In this document: piece by piece, positions 42,918 through 53,668 of the stretch | Numbering within the stretch: the first letter of the stretch is position 1 | Layout of the letters: each line of letters begins with the position of its first letter | DNA from: Fulvimonas sp. R45 | GTDB taxonomy: Bacteria > Pseudomonadota > Gammaproteobacteria > Xanthomonadales > Rhodanobacteraceae | DNA length: 64,000 nt | NCBI RefSeq assembly: GCF_030504985.1 | Contig: NZ_JASERU010000007.1 | Coordinates: forward strand, 124,001 to 188,000 | Direction: 5' to 3' | Program-made: the position numbers and the translations under genes | Notes under the pieces: model-generated | Told to the model about the DNA's origin: nothing | The model's input: only the letters and a program-made list of their open reading frames with translations | The model's database searches: none

Positions 42918-44509
42918 ATGGGCATTTCTGCGCGCAACGGTTTGCGCATCGCGATCGCCGTGGGTGCGGTCGGCTGGTTCGGCTGGAGCTGGCTGCACCA
43001 GCACCGGCAGCATGCGGCGTCGGATGCCGCGACGACGACGGAGGCGGCCCCTGCCGTCGCCGCCACCACGCTGGCGCGGCCGCTGCCTCCGCCCGCGCCG
43101 CGGACATGGCGACTCGGTTCGCTGACGCTGACCGCGTGCGAGCTGGGGCGGCCCGGCGACGGCGTGCGGGCGCAGGCCTGGTGCACCGATTTCCCGGTGC
43201 CGGAAAACCGCGCCGATCCGCACGGGCGGCGGATCAAGTTGCACCTGGCGGTGGTGCGCAGCGAAGCGGCCGTGCCGGACAAGAGCCTGGCGGTGCTGCT
43301 GGCCGGCGGCCCCGGAGAGGCCGCCACCGCGGTGTGGAAGACCGAGGCGAGCGCCTTCGCCGGCGTGCTGAAGCGGCACAATGTGCTGCTGCTCGATCAG
43401 CGCGGCACCGGTGGCTCCAACGCGCTGGTCTGCAAGGCGGCGCAGGACGACAACGGCGGCAGCCTCGACGAGGCCGACCCGGACAAGCTGCGGGCGCTGG
43501 CGAAGACCTGCCTGGACGAGATCACGCCGCACGCCGATCCGCGCTTCTACACCACCAGCATCGCGGTGCAGGACCTGGAGGACGTGCGCAAGGCGCTGGG
43601 TTCGCCCGTGCTCGACCTGGTCGGCGTGTCCTACGGCACGCGCATGGCGCAGCAGTACCTGCGCCATCACCCCGATGCGGTGCGCAGCGTGGTGCTGGAT
43701 TCCCCGGTGCCGAACCAGGTGCTGGTGGGCCAGGACTTCGCCGCCAACCTCGACCGCGTGCTGAAGCTGGACTTCGCCCGCTGCACCGCCGACGCGGCGT
43801 GCAGGAAGCGCTTCGGCGATCCCATGCAGACCCTGCGCCAGCTGCGCGACGCGCTGCGCGCCAACCCGCATCAGGTGAGCTTCCGTGACCCGCGCAGCTG
43901 GGAGCTGGTGACGCGCCCGCTCGATGCGCAGGTGCTGGTGGGCCTGGTGCACATCTTCGCCTACACCGCGGAAACCGCGGCCCTGCTGCCGCTGACCATC
44001 GACGCCGCCGCCCACGGCGACGTGGCGCCGCTGATGGGCCAGGAGCGCCTGATGAGCCAGGACATGAACGGGGACATCAATCCCGGCATGTTCCTGAGCG
44101 TGGTATGCAGCGAGGACGCCGACCTGATCCAGCCGCGCCCGGAAGACGCCGACACCCTGCTCGGCAACCACTTCGTCGAGGCGCTCAAGGCGCAATGCTC
44201 GGTATGGCCGCACGGCGCGCGTCCGGACGATTTCCATGCGCCGCTGAAGAGCGGCAAGCCGATCCTGATCCTCGACGGCGAACTCGACCCGGTGACGCCG
44301 CCGGCCTACGGCAAGACCATCCTGGCCGGGCTTTCCGACGGACGCCAGCTGCTGTTCAAGGGCCAGGGCCACAGCAACCTGATGCGCGGCTGCATGCCGA
44401 AGCTGCTGGCGAACTTCATCGAGCGGCCGGACCCGAAGGCGCTCGATGCCAGCTGCCTGGACCGGCTGGGCCCGGTGCCCGCCTTCGTCGACTTCAACGG
44501 AGCCACCCC

Positions 44510-44513
<4 letters not shown>
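42918..44513 (+). CDS. S33-type alpha/beta hydrolase (tripeptidyl aminopeptidase-like), membrane anchored
   Basis: The 531-aa protein has an uncleaved-looking N-terminal helix (LRIAIAVGAVGWFGWSWLHQ), an Ala/Pro linker, then a peptidase S33 core: LAGGPGEAATAVWKTEASAF as oxyanion loop, LLDQRGTGGSN, nucleophile Ser238 in GVSYGTRM. The C-terminal TAP-like part has LILDGELDPVTPP and GQGHSNLMRGC, giving Asp and His. It may trim peptides or esters in the periplasm. It overlaps the ABC ATPase gene by ATGA, so hydrolysis and export are probably linked. Confidence 0.88.
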
Positions 44514-45240
<727 letters not shown>

Positions 45241-45244
<4 letters not shown>

Positions 45245-46413
45245 AAGCGCTGACCGTCTTCCTCAAGGAAGTGAAGGAAAACCTGCGCGACAAGCGCACC
45301 GTGATGAGCGCGCTGCTGTACGGGCCGCTGATCGGGCCGATCCTGTTCGTGCTGATCCTCAACGCCTCGGTCACGCGCGAGCTGGACAAGGCGGAGCAGC
45401 CGCTGAAGGTGCCGGTGGTCGGCGCCCAGTACGCGCCGCACCTGCTCGACGCGCTGAAGCAGCAGGGCCTGGTACCGCAGCCGCCGGTGGCCGATCCGGA
45501 GGCGGTGGTGCATGCGCAGGACGCCGACGTGGTGCTGCGCATCCCGGCCGGCTACGGCCAGGCCTGGCGCCGCGGCGAACCGGCCGAGGTGGAACTGGTG
45601 TACGACTCCTCGCGGCGCGATTCCAGCGCCCAGGAGCACCGCCTGCGCGAGATGGTGCAGGCCTACGCGCAGCAGCAGGGCCTGATGCGGCTGGTGGCGC
45701 GCGGCTTGCCGCCCACGCTGGCGGTGCCGGTGGTGGCGGTGGGGCGCGACCAGTCCACGCCGCAGTCGCGGGCGGGCCTGATGTTCGGCATGCTGCCGTA
45801 CTTCTTCGTGCTCACCGTGTTCCTCGGCGGCATGTACCTGGCGATCGACCTCACCGCCGGCGAGCGCGAGCGGCAATCGCTGGAGCCGCTGTTCGCCAAC
45901 CCGCTGCCGCGCTGGCAGATCCTGCTGGGCAAGTTGGGCGCGATCTGCGCGTTCTCGCTGGCCAGCCTGGTGATCACCGTGGTGGCGTTCGCCGTCGCCG
46001 GACGCTTCCTGCCCACCGAGAAGCTGGGCATGACGCTGGACCTCGGCTTTGCCTTCGGCGGCCGCGTGCTGCTGCTGATGCTGCCGCTGCTGGTGTTGCT
46101 GGCCGCGCTGCAGACGCTGGTGGCGGCGTTCGCCAAGAGCTACCGCGAGGCGCAGACCTACCTGCAGATCCTGATGTTCGTGCCGATCCTGCCCTCGATG
46201 CTGCTCACCTTCGCGCCGGTGAAGACCGCGGACTGGATGTACGCGGTGCCGGTGCTGGCGCAGCAGATCGGCATCACCGCCTTGCTGCGCGGCGGCGCGG
46301 TGAGCGCATCGCAGATCGGCCTGTGCCTGGTTTGCGGCTTCGCGGTGGCGCTGGTGGCGGTGCTGGCCACCGCCTGGGTGTACCGCTCCGAGCGGCTGGC
46401 GATCTCGGCGTGA
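45241..46413 (+). CDS. Nat-type ABC exporter, permease subunit
   Basis: The 390-aa ABC-2 permease has one N-terminal membrane helix (~28-45), a ~150-residue extracytoplasmic domain, and five more helices from ~175. The block DLTAGERERQSLEPLFANPL is the NatB/CcmB-like coupling signature. It is the last gene of the operon and is followed by a hairpin between convergent genes. Confidence 0.92.
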
Positions 46414-46421
46414 CGTGGGTC

Positions 46422-46451
46422 CCGCCGCCCTGGCGCCGGCCGGGGCGGCGG
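46422..46451. terminator. Hairpin between convergent ABC and hydrolase genes
   Basis: CCGCCGCCC (46422-46430) and GGGCGGCGG (46443-46451) are perfect inverted copies around a 12-nt loop. It lies 8 bp after one stop and 8 bp before the other, so it can serve both strands, although no T-tract is present. Confidence 0.55.
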
Positions 46452-46459
46452 ATCGATCA

Positions 46460-47329
46460 TCAGGATGCCGCGTGGCCTTCGCCGGCGTGGCGTTGCATCC
46501 ACAGTGCCACCGCCCCGGGGTGCTCCAGGTGCAGGTGATGGCCGCCGTCGATATGCTCGACCGTGATGCGCGGCACGCAGGCGGCGCGGGCGCGCATGGT
46601 GGCGTCGGGCAGGTACGGCGTGGCGGGGCGCGCCAGTAGCAGGGCGGTGGGCGCCTCGATGCCGGCGAGCAGGGCGTGGACCTGGGTTTCCGCCAGCCGT
46701 ACGGCGCTGGGACGGGTGAGCCGCGGGTCGCTGCGCCATTGCCAGCCGCCGGCAGTTTCGCGCAGGCCGCGTTCGACGATCGGGCGCGCCAGTTCGGCGG
46801 CGAGTCCGCCGGCCACGGCGCGGGTGCGGACGGCCTGGTCCACGTCGCGGAACAGGCGCAGCGTCTTCCCGTTCGCGGACGTGGCCGCAAGCGCCTGGCG
46901 GAAGCGGTGCAGCGTGTCGCCGCCGTCGTCGCCCAGCGGACCCAGGCCCTCGACCAGCCACAGCCGCTCCACCCGCGCCGGCGCGGCGGCGGCGACCAGC
47001 GAGGCGATGCCGGCGCCGAGCGAATGGCCGAGCAGGGCGAAGCGCGGCAGGCCCAGCGCGTCGGCCGCGTCCAGCACCGCGCGCACGTAGTCGGGCAGCG
47101 CGTAGCCGCCGGCGGCGGGCGGCAAGTGGTCGCTGTGGCCGTGGCCGGGCAGGTCGAGCGCGATCACCTGCCGGTGCGCGGCCAGCAGCGGCGCCAGGCG
47201 CGCGAAGCTGGCGGCGTTGTCCAGCCAGCCGTGCAGGGCGAGCAGCGGCGGCAGGGTCCCGTCGCCCCAGGCCAGGGCGGCCAGCCCGAGCCGCGGCAGC
47301 GCGAGGCGGCGTTCGATCGGCGCGCTCAT
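46460..47329 (-). CDS. Cytosolic alpha/beta hydrolase
   Basis: The 289-aa protein has the standard order: LLALHGWLDNAASFARLAPL, DLPGHGHSDH, nucleophile Ser103 in LGHSLGAG, and the catalytic His near IDGGHHLHLEHP at the end. No signal peptide is present. Its start overlaps the hemH stop by ATGA. Substrate unknown. Confidence 0.88.
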   Translation of the reverse strand: MSAPIERRLALPRLGLAALAWGDGTLPPLLALHGWLDNAASFARLAPLLAAHRQVIALDLPGHGHSDHLPPAAGGYALPDYVRAVLDAADALGLPRFALLGHSLGAGIASLVAAAAPARVERLWLVEGLGPLGDDGGDTLHRFRQALAATSANGKTLRLFRDVDQAVRTRAVAGGLAAELARPIVERGLRETAGGWQWRSDPRLTRPSAVRLAETQVHALLAGIEAPTALLLARPATPYLPDATMRARAACVPRITVEHIDGGHHLHLEHPGAVALWMQRHAGEGHAAS

Positions 47330-48375
47330 GCGCCGCCGGCCGACGGCCAGCCTTGCGTGTGGCGCCATACCAGGGCGGCGAGGCTGGCCACCTGTTCCGG
47401 ACCGTCGTTGAGCGCGGGGATGTAGCGCAGCGCCTCGCCGCCGGCGGCGAGGAAGAAGTCGCGGTTCTGCAGGGCGATTTCCTCCAGCGTCTCCAGGCAG
47501 TCCACCGCGAAGCCGGGGCAGGCCACGTCCAGCCGCCTCACACCCTCGCCGGCGAGGCGGCGCACGGTGGCGTCGGTGTACGGCTGCAGCCAGGTCTCGC
47601 GCCCCACGCGCGACTGGAAGCTGGTGAGCAGCTGCGTTTCGTCCAGGCCCAGCCGCCGGCGCAACAGGCGCGCGGTGGCGTGGCATTGGTCCGGGTAGGG
47701 GTCGCCCTCGCGCGCATAGCGCTCAGGGATGCCGTGGAAGGACAGCAGCAGCCTGTCGCCGCGGCCGTTCGCGGCCCACCAGCGCTCGATGCGCGCGGCC
47801 AGCGCCTCGATGTGGCCGGGGTCGTCGTGGTAGTCGTTGACGAGGCGCAGCTCGGGCGGCCAGCGCAGCGTCTTCAGCGTGTCGGCCACGGCATCGATCA
47901 CCGAGCCGGTGGAGGTGGCGGAATATTGCGGGTACAGCGGCAGTACCAGCAGGTGGCGCACGCCTTCGCGCTGCAGCCGTTCGATCTGCGCGCGCACCGA
48001 CGGCTGGCCGTAGCGCATCGCCAGGGCCAGGCGGAAGGTGCCGGGGCGCCGGCGGTCCAGCTCGGCCTGCAGCGCGGCGGCGAGCGCTTCGCTGTACACC
48101 CGCAGCGGCGAGCCCTGCGGCGTCCAGATGCGCGCGTAGGCATGGGCCGAGCGGCGCGGGCGGATGCGCAGGATCACCCCGTGCAGGATCGGCCACCAGC
48201 GCCAGCGCGGGTAGTCGATCACCCGGCGGTCGCCGAGGAACTCGGCCAGGTACGGGCGCAGCGCCCGTGCGGTGGGCGCGTCCGGGGTGCCCAGGTTCAC
48301 CAGCAGCACGCCTGTCTGAACGGGCGGCCCGTCATGGCCGGTGGCAGGGTCGATATCGGTGCGGGGACGTGGCAT
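47326..48375 (-). CDS. hemH: Ferrochelatase
   Basis: The 349-aa enzyme inserts Fe2+ into protoporphyrin IX, the last step of protohaem synthesis. Motifs: LLVNLGTPDAPTARALRPYL, LPLYPQYSATSTGSVIDAV, LLSFHGIPERYAREGDPY with the metal-binding His, LTSFQSRVGRETWLQPYT, and VACPGFAVDCLETLEEI with the conserved Glu. The start at 48375 is the ATG nearest the conserved region; the first ~20 residues are variable. Length and order are normal. Confidence 0.95.
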   Translation of the reverse strand: MPRPRTDIDPATGHDGPPVQTGVLLVNLGTPDAPTARALRPYLAEFLGDRRVIDYPRWRWWPILHGVILRIRPRRSAHAYARIWTPQGSPLRVYSEALAAALQAELDRRRPGTFRLALAMRYGQPSVRAQIERLQREGVRHLLVLPLYPQYSATSTGSVIDAVADTLKTLRWPPELRLVNDYHDDPGHIEALAARIERWWAANGRGDRLLLSFHGIPERYAREGDPYPDQCHATARLLRRRLGLDETQLLTSFQSRVGRETWLQPYTDATVRRLAGEGVRRLDVACPGFAVDCLETLEEIALQNRDFFLAAGGEALRYIPALNDGPEQVASLAALVWRHTQGWPSAGGA

Positions 48376-48486
48376 CGTGGCGGCGGCGACGGGACAAGCC
48401 GTGGCAGTCTGCCACAAGCGTCCCGCCTCGCGGCCGGCGCGATGCGCCGCCGCACGATCTTCCAACGTCTTGCCAGGAGACATTCC

Positions 48487-49176
48487 ATGTTCAAGCTGTC
48501 GCTGCGTCGCCTGTTGCCCGTCGCGCTGGTCCTGCTGCTGCCGGCGATGTCCGCGCACGCCGAGGACCCGCCGCTGGTGCGCGCCCAGAACGCGGTGCGC
48601 GTGCTCAACGACATCGAGCAGGCGCCGGACAAGTCCATCCCCACCGACCTGCTGAAGGAAGCCCACGCGATCGCGGTGATCCCGGACCTGGTGAAGGCCG
48701 GCTTCATCTTCGGCGGCCGCCGCGGCGAGGGGCTGATCTCGGTGAAACGGCCGGACGGCACCTGGTCCAACCCCAGCTTCATCACCCTCACCGGCGCCAG
48801 CGTGGGCTTCCAGGCCGGCGTGTCGTCCACCGACGTGGTGCTGGTGTTCCGCACCCAGCGCGGGGTGGATTCCATCGTCAACGGCAAGTTCACCCTCGGC
48901 GCGGACGCCGCCGCCGCGGCCGGCCCGGTGGGGCGCAACGCCAGCGCATCCACCGACGGCCACCTGAAGGCCGAGATCTACTCCTACTCGCGCTCGCGCG
49001 GCCTGTTCGCCGGCGTGGCGCTGGACGGCGGCGTGATGCGCATCGACTACGACGCCAACGCGGCCGTGTACGGCGCCGGCATCACCCCCCGGCGCATCTT
49101 CGAGGGCGGCGTGAGCAACGTGCCCACCGCGGTGGTGAACTTCCGCGACGCGCTGGAGGAGTACACTTCCAGGTGA
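48487..49176 (+). CDS. Secreted Ysc84/SYLF-domain lipid-binding protein
   Basis: CAGGAGA 7 bp before the ATG at 48487. The 229-aa protein has a signal peptide (LLPVALVLLLPAMSAHA) and a SYLF/DUF500 domain: EAHAIAVIPDLVKAGFIFGG, GRRGEGLISVKRPDGTWSNP, GRNASASTDGHLKAEIYSYS and SRGLFAGVALDGG. Family members bind phospholipids; the bacterial role is unclear. It is divergent from hemH and lies just before tatABC. Confidence 0.88.
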   Translation: MFKLSLRRLLPVALVLLLPAMSAHAEDPPLVRAQNAVRVLNDIEQAPDKSIPTDLLKEAHAIAVIPDLVKAGFIFGGRRGEGLISVKRPDGTWSNPSFITLTGASVGFQAGVSSTDVVLVFRTQRGVDSIVNGKFTLGADAAAAAGPVGRNASASTDGHLKAEIYSYSRSRGLFAGVALDGGVMRIDYDANAAVYGAGITPRRIFEGGVSNVPTAVVNFRDALEEYTSR

Positions 49177-49245
49177 CCGCCATGTGCGAATATCGGCGTT
49201 CCCGCGGGCGGAGCCGTTTCCGCCCGGGGCGCCTCGAGGAACATC

Positions 49246-49488
49246 ATGGGTTTTGACAGCTTCTGGCACTGGATCATCCTGCTGGTCGTGGTGCTGCTGA
49301 TCTTCGGCACCAAGAAGATCCGCAACCTGGGGCCGGACCTCGGCAACGCGGTGCGCGGCTTCAAGAAGGCCATGCACGGCGATGACGACGACGCCAAGCC
49401 GAAGACCGCCGAGCAGCTCAAGGCCGATCCGCCGGCGTCGGCGCAGTCGGCCACGCAGGAACAGCGCGACTCCACCGAGTCGAAGTAG
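49246..49488 (+). CDS. tatA: Twin-arginine translocase subunit TatA
   Basis: The 80-aa protein has the TatA layout: a short N-terminal membrane helix ([15 protein letters not shown]), hinge [12 protein letters not shown], amphipathic helix [12 protein letters not shown] and an acidic, disordered tail. TatA forms the variable pore for folded proteins. A small GGGCGGA/TCCGCCC hairpin at 49206-49225 lies just upstream and may end the ysc84 transcript. Confidence 0.95.
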   Translation: MGFDSFWHWIILLVVVLLIFGTKKIRNLGPDLGNAVRGFKKAMHGDDDDAKPKTAEQLKADPPASAQSATQEQRDSTESK

Positions 49489-49509
49489 GCGCGTGCGGCG
49501 AGGCGGTCG

Positions 49510-49920
49510 ATGATCGAGATCAGCTTCGGCAAGCTGGTGCTGCTGGCGCTGATCGCGCTGATCGTGCTCGGCCCCGAGAAACTACCCGGCGCGGCACGCA
49601 CCGCGGGCGCGCTGCTGCGCCGCGTGCGCAACGGCTGGGACAGCGTGCGCGCCGAGGTGGAGCGCGAGCTGGAGGTGGAGGAGATCCGCCGCGCCGCGCG
49701 CGAGGCGGCGAAGCAGGCCGAGACCGTGCAGAAGGAGGTCGAGGCCGGCGTGCGGCAGGTGCGCGAGCCGATGGAGGAAGCCGTCGCCACGGTGAAGTCG
49801 GCCGACGCGCCGGCGGCGGAGCCGGCCACGCCGGACCCCGCCGCCGACGGGATGCAACCGGAATTGCCGCTGGGCGGGCCGGCCGCCGGCACGAAGGAGT
49901 CGCCGCATGAGCGAGCCTGA
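49510..49920 (+). CDS. tatB: Twin-arginine translocase subunit TatB
   Basis: The 136-aa protein begins MIEISFGKLVLLALIALIVL with GPEKLPGAARTAG at the hinge, the TatB signature, then a long charged amphipathic helix (~25-95) and a Pro/Ala tail. TatB and TatC form the receptor for twin-arginine signal peptides. It overlaps tatC by 14 bases. Confidence 0.95.
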   Translation: MIEISFGKLVLLALIALIVLGPEKLPGAARTAGALLRRVRNGWDSVRAEVERELEVEEIRRAAREAAKQAETVQKEVEAGVRQVREPMEEAVATVKSADAPAAEPATPDPAADGMQPELPLGGPAAGTKESPHERA

Positions 49921-50656
49921 GTCCGACCTCGGCGACGACCTGCAGCAGGGCCTGTTCTCGCACCTGCTGGAGCTGCGCTCGCGATTGCTGAAGTGCGTGG
50001 CCACCGTGGTGGTCGTGCTGCTGGCGCTGGTGCCCTTCGCCAACCGCCTGTACAGCGAACTGGCCGCGCCCCTGGTGGCGCGGTTGCCGCAGGGCGCGCA
50101 CCTGATCGCCACCGAAGTGGCCAGCCCCTTCCTCACCCCCCTGAAGTTGGCCTTCTACGTCGCGCTGTTCGTCGGCATGCCGGTGATCCTGTACCAGCTG
50201 TGGGCCTTCGTCAGCCCGGGCCTGTACCGGCACGAGAAGCGGCTGGCGCGTCCGCTGCTGGTGGCGGCGCTGGTGCTGTTCTACCTGGGCTGCGCGTTCG
50301 CCTATTTCCTGGTGCTGCCGGCGGCGTTCCGCTTCCTCACGGCGGTGACGCCGCAGGGCGTGGAGATGATGACCGACATCACGCATTACCTCGACTTCGT
50401 GATGCTGATGTTCTTCGCCTTCGGCCTGTGCTTCGAGGTGCCGGTGGCGGTGGTGATCCTCGCCGCGGTGGGCGTGGTGGATCTGGCGAAGCTGCGCGGC
50501 GCGCGGCGCTACGCCATCGTGGGCGCGTTCGCCATCGCCGCGGTGATCACGCCGCCGGACGTCACCTCGATGATCATGCTGGCGATCCCGATGTGCCTGC
50601 TGTACGAGCTGGGCCTGCTGGCGGTGCGCTGGCTGCTGCCCGCTTCCACCAAGTAA
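49907..50656 (+). CDS. tatC: Twin-arginine translocase subunit TatC
   Basis: The 249-aa protein has six membrane helices and the conserved HLLELRSRLLK start, SPFLTPLKLAFYVALFVGMP, FVSPGLYRHEKR and the FAFGLCFEVPV block with the functionally important Glu. Order tatA-tatB-tatC is standard. A short G/C-rich inverted sequence related to the REP elements (about 50672-50702) follows. Confidence 0.96.
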   Translation: MSEPESDLGDDLQQGLFSHLLELRSRLLKCVATVVVVLLALVPFANRLYSELAAPLVARLPQGAHLIATEVASPFLTPLKLAFYVALFVGMPVILYQLWAFVSPGLYRHEKRLARPLLVAALVLFYLGCAFAYFLVLPAAFRFLTAVTPQGVEMMTDITHYLDFVMLMFFAFGLCFEVPVAVVILAAVGVVDLAKLRGARRYAIVGAFAIAAVITPPDVTSMIMLAIPMCLLYELGLLAVRWLLPASTK

Positions 50657-50663
50657 AAGCGCT

Positions 50664-50702
50664 CCTCGCGTTCGCCTTCTCACCCCGCAGGAGAGAGGGG
50701 CG
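50664..50702. repeat. Degenerate REP-like remnant between tatC and the S41 protease gene
   Basis: CTCACCCCGCAGGAGAGAGG followed by GGCGGACGC, with GCGTTCGCC upstream, makes an imperfect hairpin (one mismatch in nine). It resembles a decayed copy of the CTCACCCC/GGAGAGGG modules seen near gspF and hrpB. It lies between convergent stops. Confidence 0.4.
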
Positions 50703-50717
50703 GACGCAAGAAGCGCG

Positions 50718-52070
50718 TTATTTGACTGAAGCGCGGTTCAGCGCCAGCCCCTTGAGGATGTTCAACGCCTGCGACAGCGCATAGTCCTCGGTGGCCAGCT
50801 TGGCGCTCTGTGCGCTGCCGTCGTCGTCGACGCCGGCGGCGGTGTTCTGGTTGGCGAGGTGGTGCGGCAGGTCGGCCTCGGAACTGATCGGCTCGGGCGG
50901 CGTGTCGGCCACGCTGGCGGTGAGGTCGCCCAGGGCGATGTCGGGCCGGATGCCCTCGGCCTGGATCGAGGTGCCGTTGGGCGTGTAGTAGCGCGCGGTG
51001 GTGATCTTCACCGCGTGGTCGGCGTCCAGCGGCAGCACGGTCTGCACCACGCCCTTGCCGAAGGTGCGCTGACCCACGAGCAGCGCGCGGTGGTTGTCTT
51101 TCAGCGCGCCGGAGACGATCTCGGCGGCGGAGGCGGTGCCGTTGTTCACCAGCTCCACCATCGGCGCGCCATCGAGCAGGTCGCCCGGGTGGGCGGAGAA
51201 GCTGAGGTTGGCGTCGCGCAGGCGGCCGCGCGTGCTGACGATGGTGCCCGCGTCGAGGAAGTCGTCGCTGACCGCCACCGCGGCGGTCAGCAGGCCGCCG
51301 GGATTGTTGCGCAGGTCGAGCACGGCGCCCTTCTGCCTGCCGTGCTTGGCGATCAGCGCGCGCAGCTTCTTCTCCAGGTCGGCCGCGGTGTCCTCCTGGA
51401 ACTGGCTGATGCGGATGTAGGCGTAGCCCGGCTCCAGCTCGCGCACCTTCACGCTGCTCACCGTGATCAGCTCGCGGGTGAGGGTGATGTCCACCGGCTT
51501 GTCGCTCTTCTCGTGCAGGATCGACAGCGTGATCTTGCTGCCCGGCTTGCCGCGCAACTGCTGGAACATGTCGTCGATGTTGTCGGCGTCGACCAGCTTG
51601 CCGTTCAACTTGACGATGACGTCGCCGGGCTTGATGCCGGCGCGCGCGGCGGGCGTGTCGTCGATCGGGGTGACGATGCGCAGTACGCCGTTGTCCTCCA
51701 GCACCTCGATGCCCAGGCCGCTGTACTGGCCGCTGGTGTCCTCGTCCAGGTCCTGCAGGCCCTGCTTGTCGAGGTAGGCGCTGTGCGGGTCGAGGTTGGC
51801 CAGCATGCCCTTGATCGCGGCGGTCATCAGGGTCTTGTTGCTGACCGGTTCGACGTAGGCCTGGTGGATGATCTGGTAGACCCGGGCGAAGTGGCGGATG
51901 TCGTCCAGGTCGGTCTGGTCCGCGGCCGCGCTGGAGCTGGCGCTGGCGGGCGCGTCGGCGCTGGCCGCAGGGGCGGGGGCCTCGTCGCCGCCTGCCTGCG
52001 GGGCGGTCTGCGCGCGCGCCAGCGGCGCCGCCAGCAGCAGGGCGATCAGGCTGAGGGTGGAAAACCGCAT
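50718..52070 (-). CDS. Periplasmic carboxy-terminal processing protease (S41A, CtpA/Prc type)
   Basis: The 450-aa protein has a signal peptide (ends ARA at 20), an Ala/Ser-rich linker, a PDZ domain (~113-200, with SGLGIEVLEDNGVLRI) and the S41 core. The catalytic Ser314 is in NNGTASAAEIVSG and Lys339 in RTFGKGVVQT; LDLRNNPGGLL is the oxyanion region. It trims the C-termini of periplasmic substrates and often works with murein hydrolases. It lies downstream of envC on the same strand, 107 bp away, a common pairing. Confidence 0.94.
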   Translation of the reverse strand: MRFSTLSLIALLLAAPLARAQTAPQAGGDEAPAPAASADAPASASSSAAADQTDLDDIRHFARVYQIIHQAYVEPVSNKTLMTAAIKGMLANLDPHSAYLDKQGLQDLDEDTSGQYSGLGIEVLEDNGVLRIVTPIDDTPAARAGIKPGDVIVKLNGKLVDADNIDDMFQQLRGKPGSKITLSILHEKSDKPVDITLTRELITVSSVKVRELEPGYAYIRISQFQEDTAADLEKKLRALIAKHGRQKGAVLDLRNNPGGLLTAAVAVSDDFLDAGTIVSTRGRLRDANLSFSAHPGDLLDGAPMVELVNNGTASAAEIVSGALKDNHRALLVGQRTFGKGVVQTVLPLDADHAVKITTARYYTPNGTSIQAEGIRPDIALGDLTASVADTPPEPISSEADLPHHLANQNTAAGVDDDGSAQSAKLATEDYALSQALNILKGLALNRASVK

Positions 52071-52177
52071 GCGAGGACTCCGCGAAAGGTGTAACGGGCG
52101 CCCGCTTGGACCACCGGCAGGCGCCGGAATTCAACCGGGTGGGGGCCTGCCTAGCCTGCGATGGCCGGGCCGGGCCG

Positions 52178-53368
52178 TCAACGCTGCCGGCGCAGCCAGC
52201 TGCGCGGGTCGACCGGCTTGCGGTCGTGGCGCAGCTCGAAGTACACGCCGGTGCTGCTGCTGGTGCTGGGCAGGGCGGTGCCCAGCACGGTGCCGGCCTG
52301 CACGGCGTCGCCGACGTCGTGCAGCAGGGTCTCGTTGTTGCCGTACATGCTCATCCAGCCATCGCCGTGGTTGACGATCACCAGCAGGCCGTAGCCGCGC
52401 AGGAAGTGCGCGTAGACCACCCGGCCGGCGGCCACCGCGTGCACCTCGCTGCCGGCCGGCGCGGCGATCAGCACGCCGTTGCCGTAGTCGTGCACCGCGC
52501 CGGAGGCGGGCCAGGGCAGGTCGCCGCGGATGTCGGCCACGCGGCCCTTCGGCGGCGGTGGCGCGTGCCGGGCGCGGGCCGCCGCGGCGGCGGCGCGGGC
52601 GGCCTCGTCGATGGCCTTCTGCAGCTTGCCCAGCAACTGGTTCAGCGACTGCTCGTTCTGCTTCATCGCCGCCAGCCGCTGGGCCTGGTCCCTGTATTGC
52701 GCGTCGGCCTGGCTGGCCAGCTTCTGCTGCACGGCGCGCTGCTGGCGCAGGGTCTTTTCCTGCGCCTGGCGTTGCGCGCGCTGCGCCTCGAGCGCCTGCT
52801 GCTCGGTGGCGATCGAGGCCTGCAGGTCCTGCAGCTTCGCCAGGTCGCCCATCAGCTCGCGCACCTTGCGGGCGCGGTCCTGCTGGAAATACTTCGAGTA
52901 GGCCAGCGCGCGGGCCACCCGCGCCACGTCGTCGCCGTCCAGCAGCACGCGCAGATCGGAGCCGCGGCCCAGTGCGTAGGTCGCGCGCAGCAGGTCGGCG
53001 ATCGCGGCGCGCTGTGCGTGCAGTTTCTGCTGCAGGTCGGCGCGTTGCCGTTCCAGTGCATCCAGTTGCTGCTGCCTGGCGGCGATCTGCGCATCGGTCT
53101 CGCGCACGGCGCGCGCCGCCGCGGCCAGGGCCTCGGCCTGCTTCGCCAGGGTGGCGTCGAGGCTGTCGCGGCGCGCCGCGGTCTGCGCCTGTTCGTGCGC
53201 CAGCGCCTTCATCTTCTCGCGCACCTGGCTCAGCTTCTGCTGGGCCTGCGCCTGTTCGGAACGGGCCTGGTCGGCCTGGTGCGCCGCCGCCGGCACGACC
53301 GGCAGGGCGAGCAGGAGGCAGAGCAGCAGGCGGGTGCGTGGCGTCGGGAACGGGAAGACTGGCGGCAT
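52178..53368 (-). CDS. envC: Murein hydrolase activator EnvC
   Basis: The 396-aa protein has a signal peptide (LLLCLLLALPVVPAAAHQ), two long coiled-coil segments (~27-115 and ~150-245, rich in Gln/Ala/Arg) and a C-terminal LytM (M23-like) domain. The zinc ligands of true M23 peptidases are lost: GNGVLIAAPAGSEVHAVAAG lacks the HxxxD element, and YFELRHDRKPVDP has YFE for HFE. That is typical of EnvC, which activates amidases AmiA/AmiB at the division septum and does not cut itself. Confidence 0.92.
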   Translation of the reverse strand: MPPVFPFPTPRTRLLLCLLLALPVVPAAAHQADQARSEQAQAQQKLSQVREKMKALAHEQAQTAARRDSLDATLAKQAEALAAAARAVRETDAQIAARQQQLDALERQRADLQQKLHAQRAAIADLLRATYALGRGSDLRVLLDGDDVARVARALAYSKYFQQDRARKVRELMGDLAKLQDLQASIATEQQALEAQRAQRQAQEKTLRQQRAVQQKLASQADAQYRDQAQRLAAMKQNEQSLNQLLGKLQKAIDEAARAAAAAARARHAPPPPKGRVADIRGDLPWPASGAVHDYGNGVLIAAPAGSEVHAVAAGRVVYAHFLRGYGLLVIVNHGDGWMSMYGNNETLLHDVGDAVQAGTVLGTALPSTSSSTGVYFELRHDRKPVDPRSWLRRQR

Positions 53369-53668
53369 GCGGGGATTATCACCGAGCCGGGAGAGGCCCG
53401 CGAGGCGTGGTGGCCGGCGGCAGTGCGACGTGATTTGTAAGTTCGCGGTTTCGTGGAAGTAATGGACTTGTGAGGCCAGGCGCAAAGTGCTACGAATGCG
53501 CCTGCAGGCGGCCATTCCCCCGCTCACGTGGTCCCTGCCCATCCAGTCGCGAAGGGGTCCCCACCCTCTTCTCCGTTCGTCTGTCCATGCCGGTCCCCTT
53601 CCGGATGACTCCAATTCGAGACTTGAGCGATCGCAGTATCTCCTTCTAATGGGGTGGAGGTTATGTCG
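53369..53668. other. Divergent gap between envC and the TonB receptor
   Basis: About 300 bp, less GC-rich than average, with no supported gene. TTGTAA (53435-53440) and AGTAAT (53458-53463) with 17 bp between give a weak sigma-70-like promoter pointing to the receptor. GGTGGAGG at 53653-53660 is the receptor ribosome site. Confidence 0.35.

Noticed and set aside
52178-52560. Active M23 zinc peptidase in the EnvC C-terminus
   Set aside because: The HxxxD and HxH zinc ligands are replaced, as in known EnvC activators, so hydrolytic activity is not expected.
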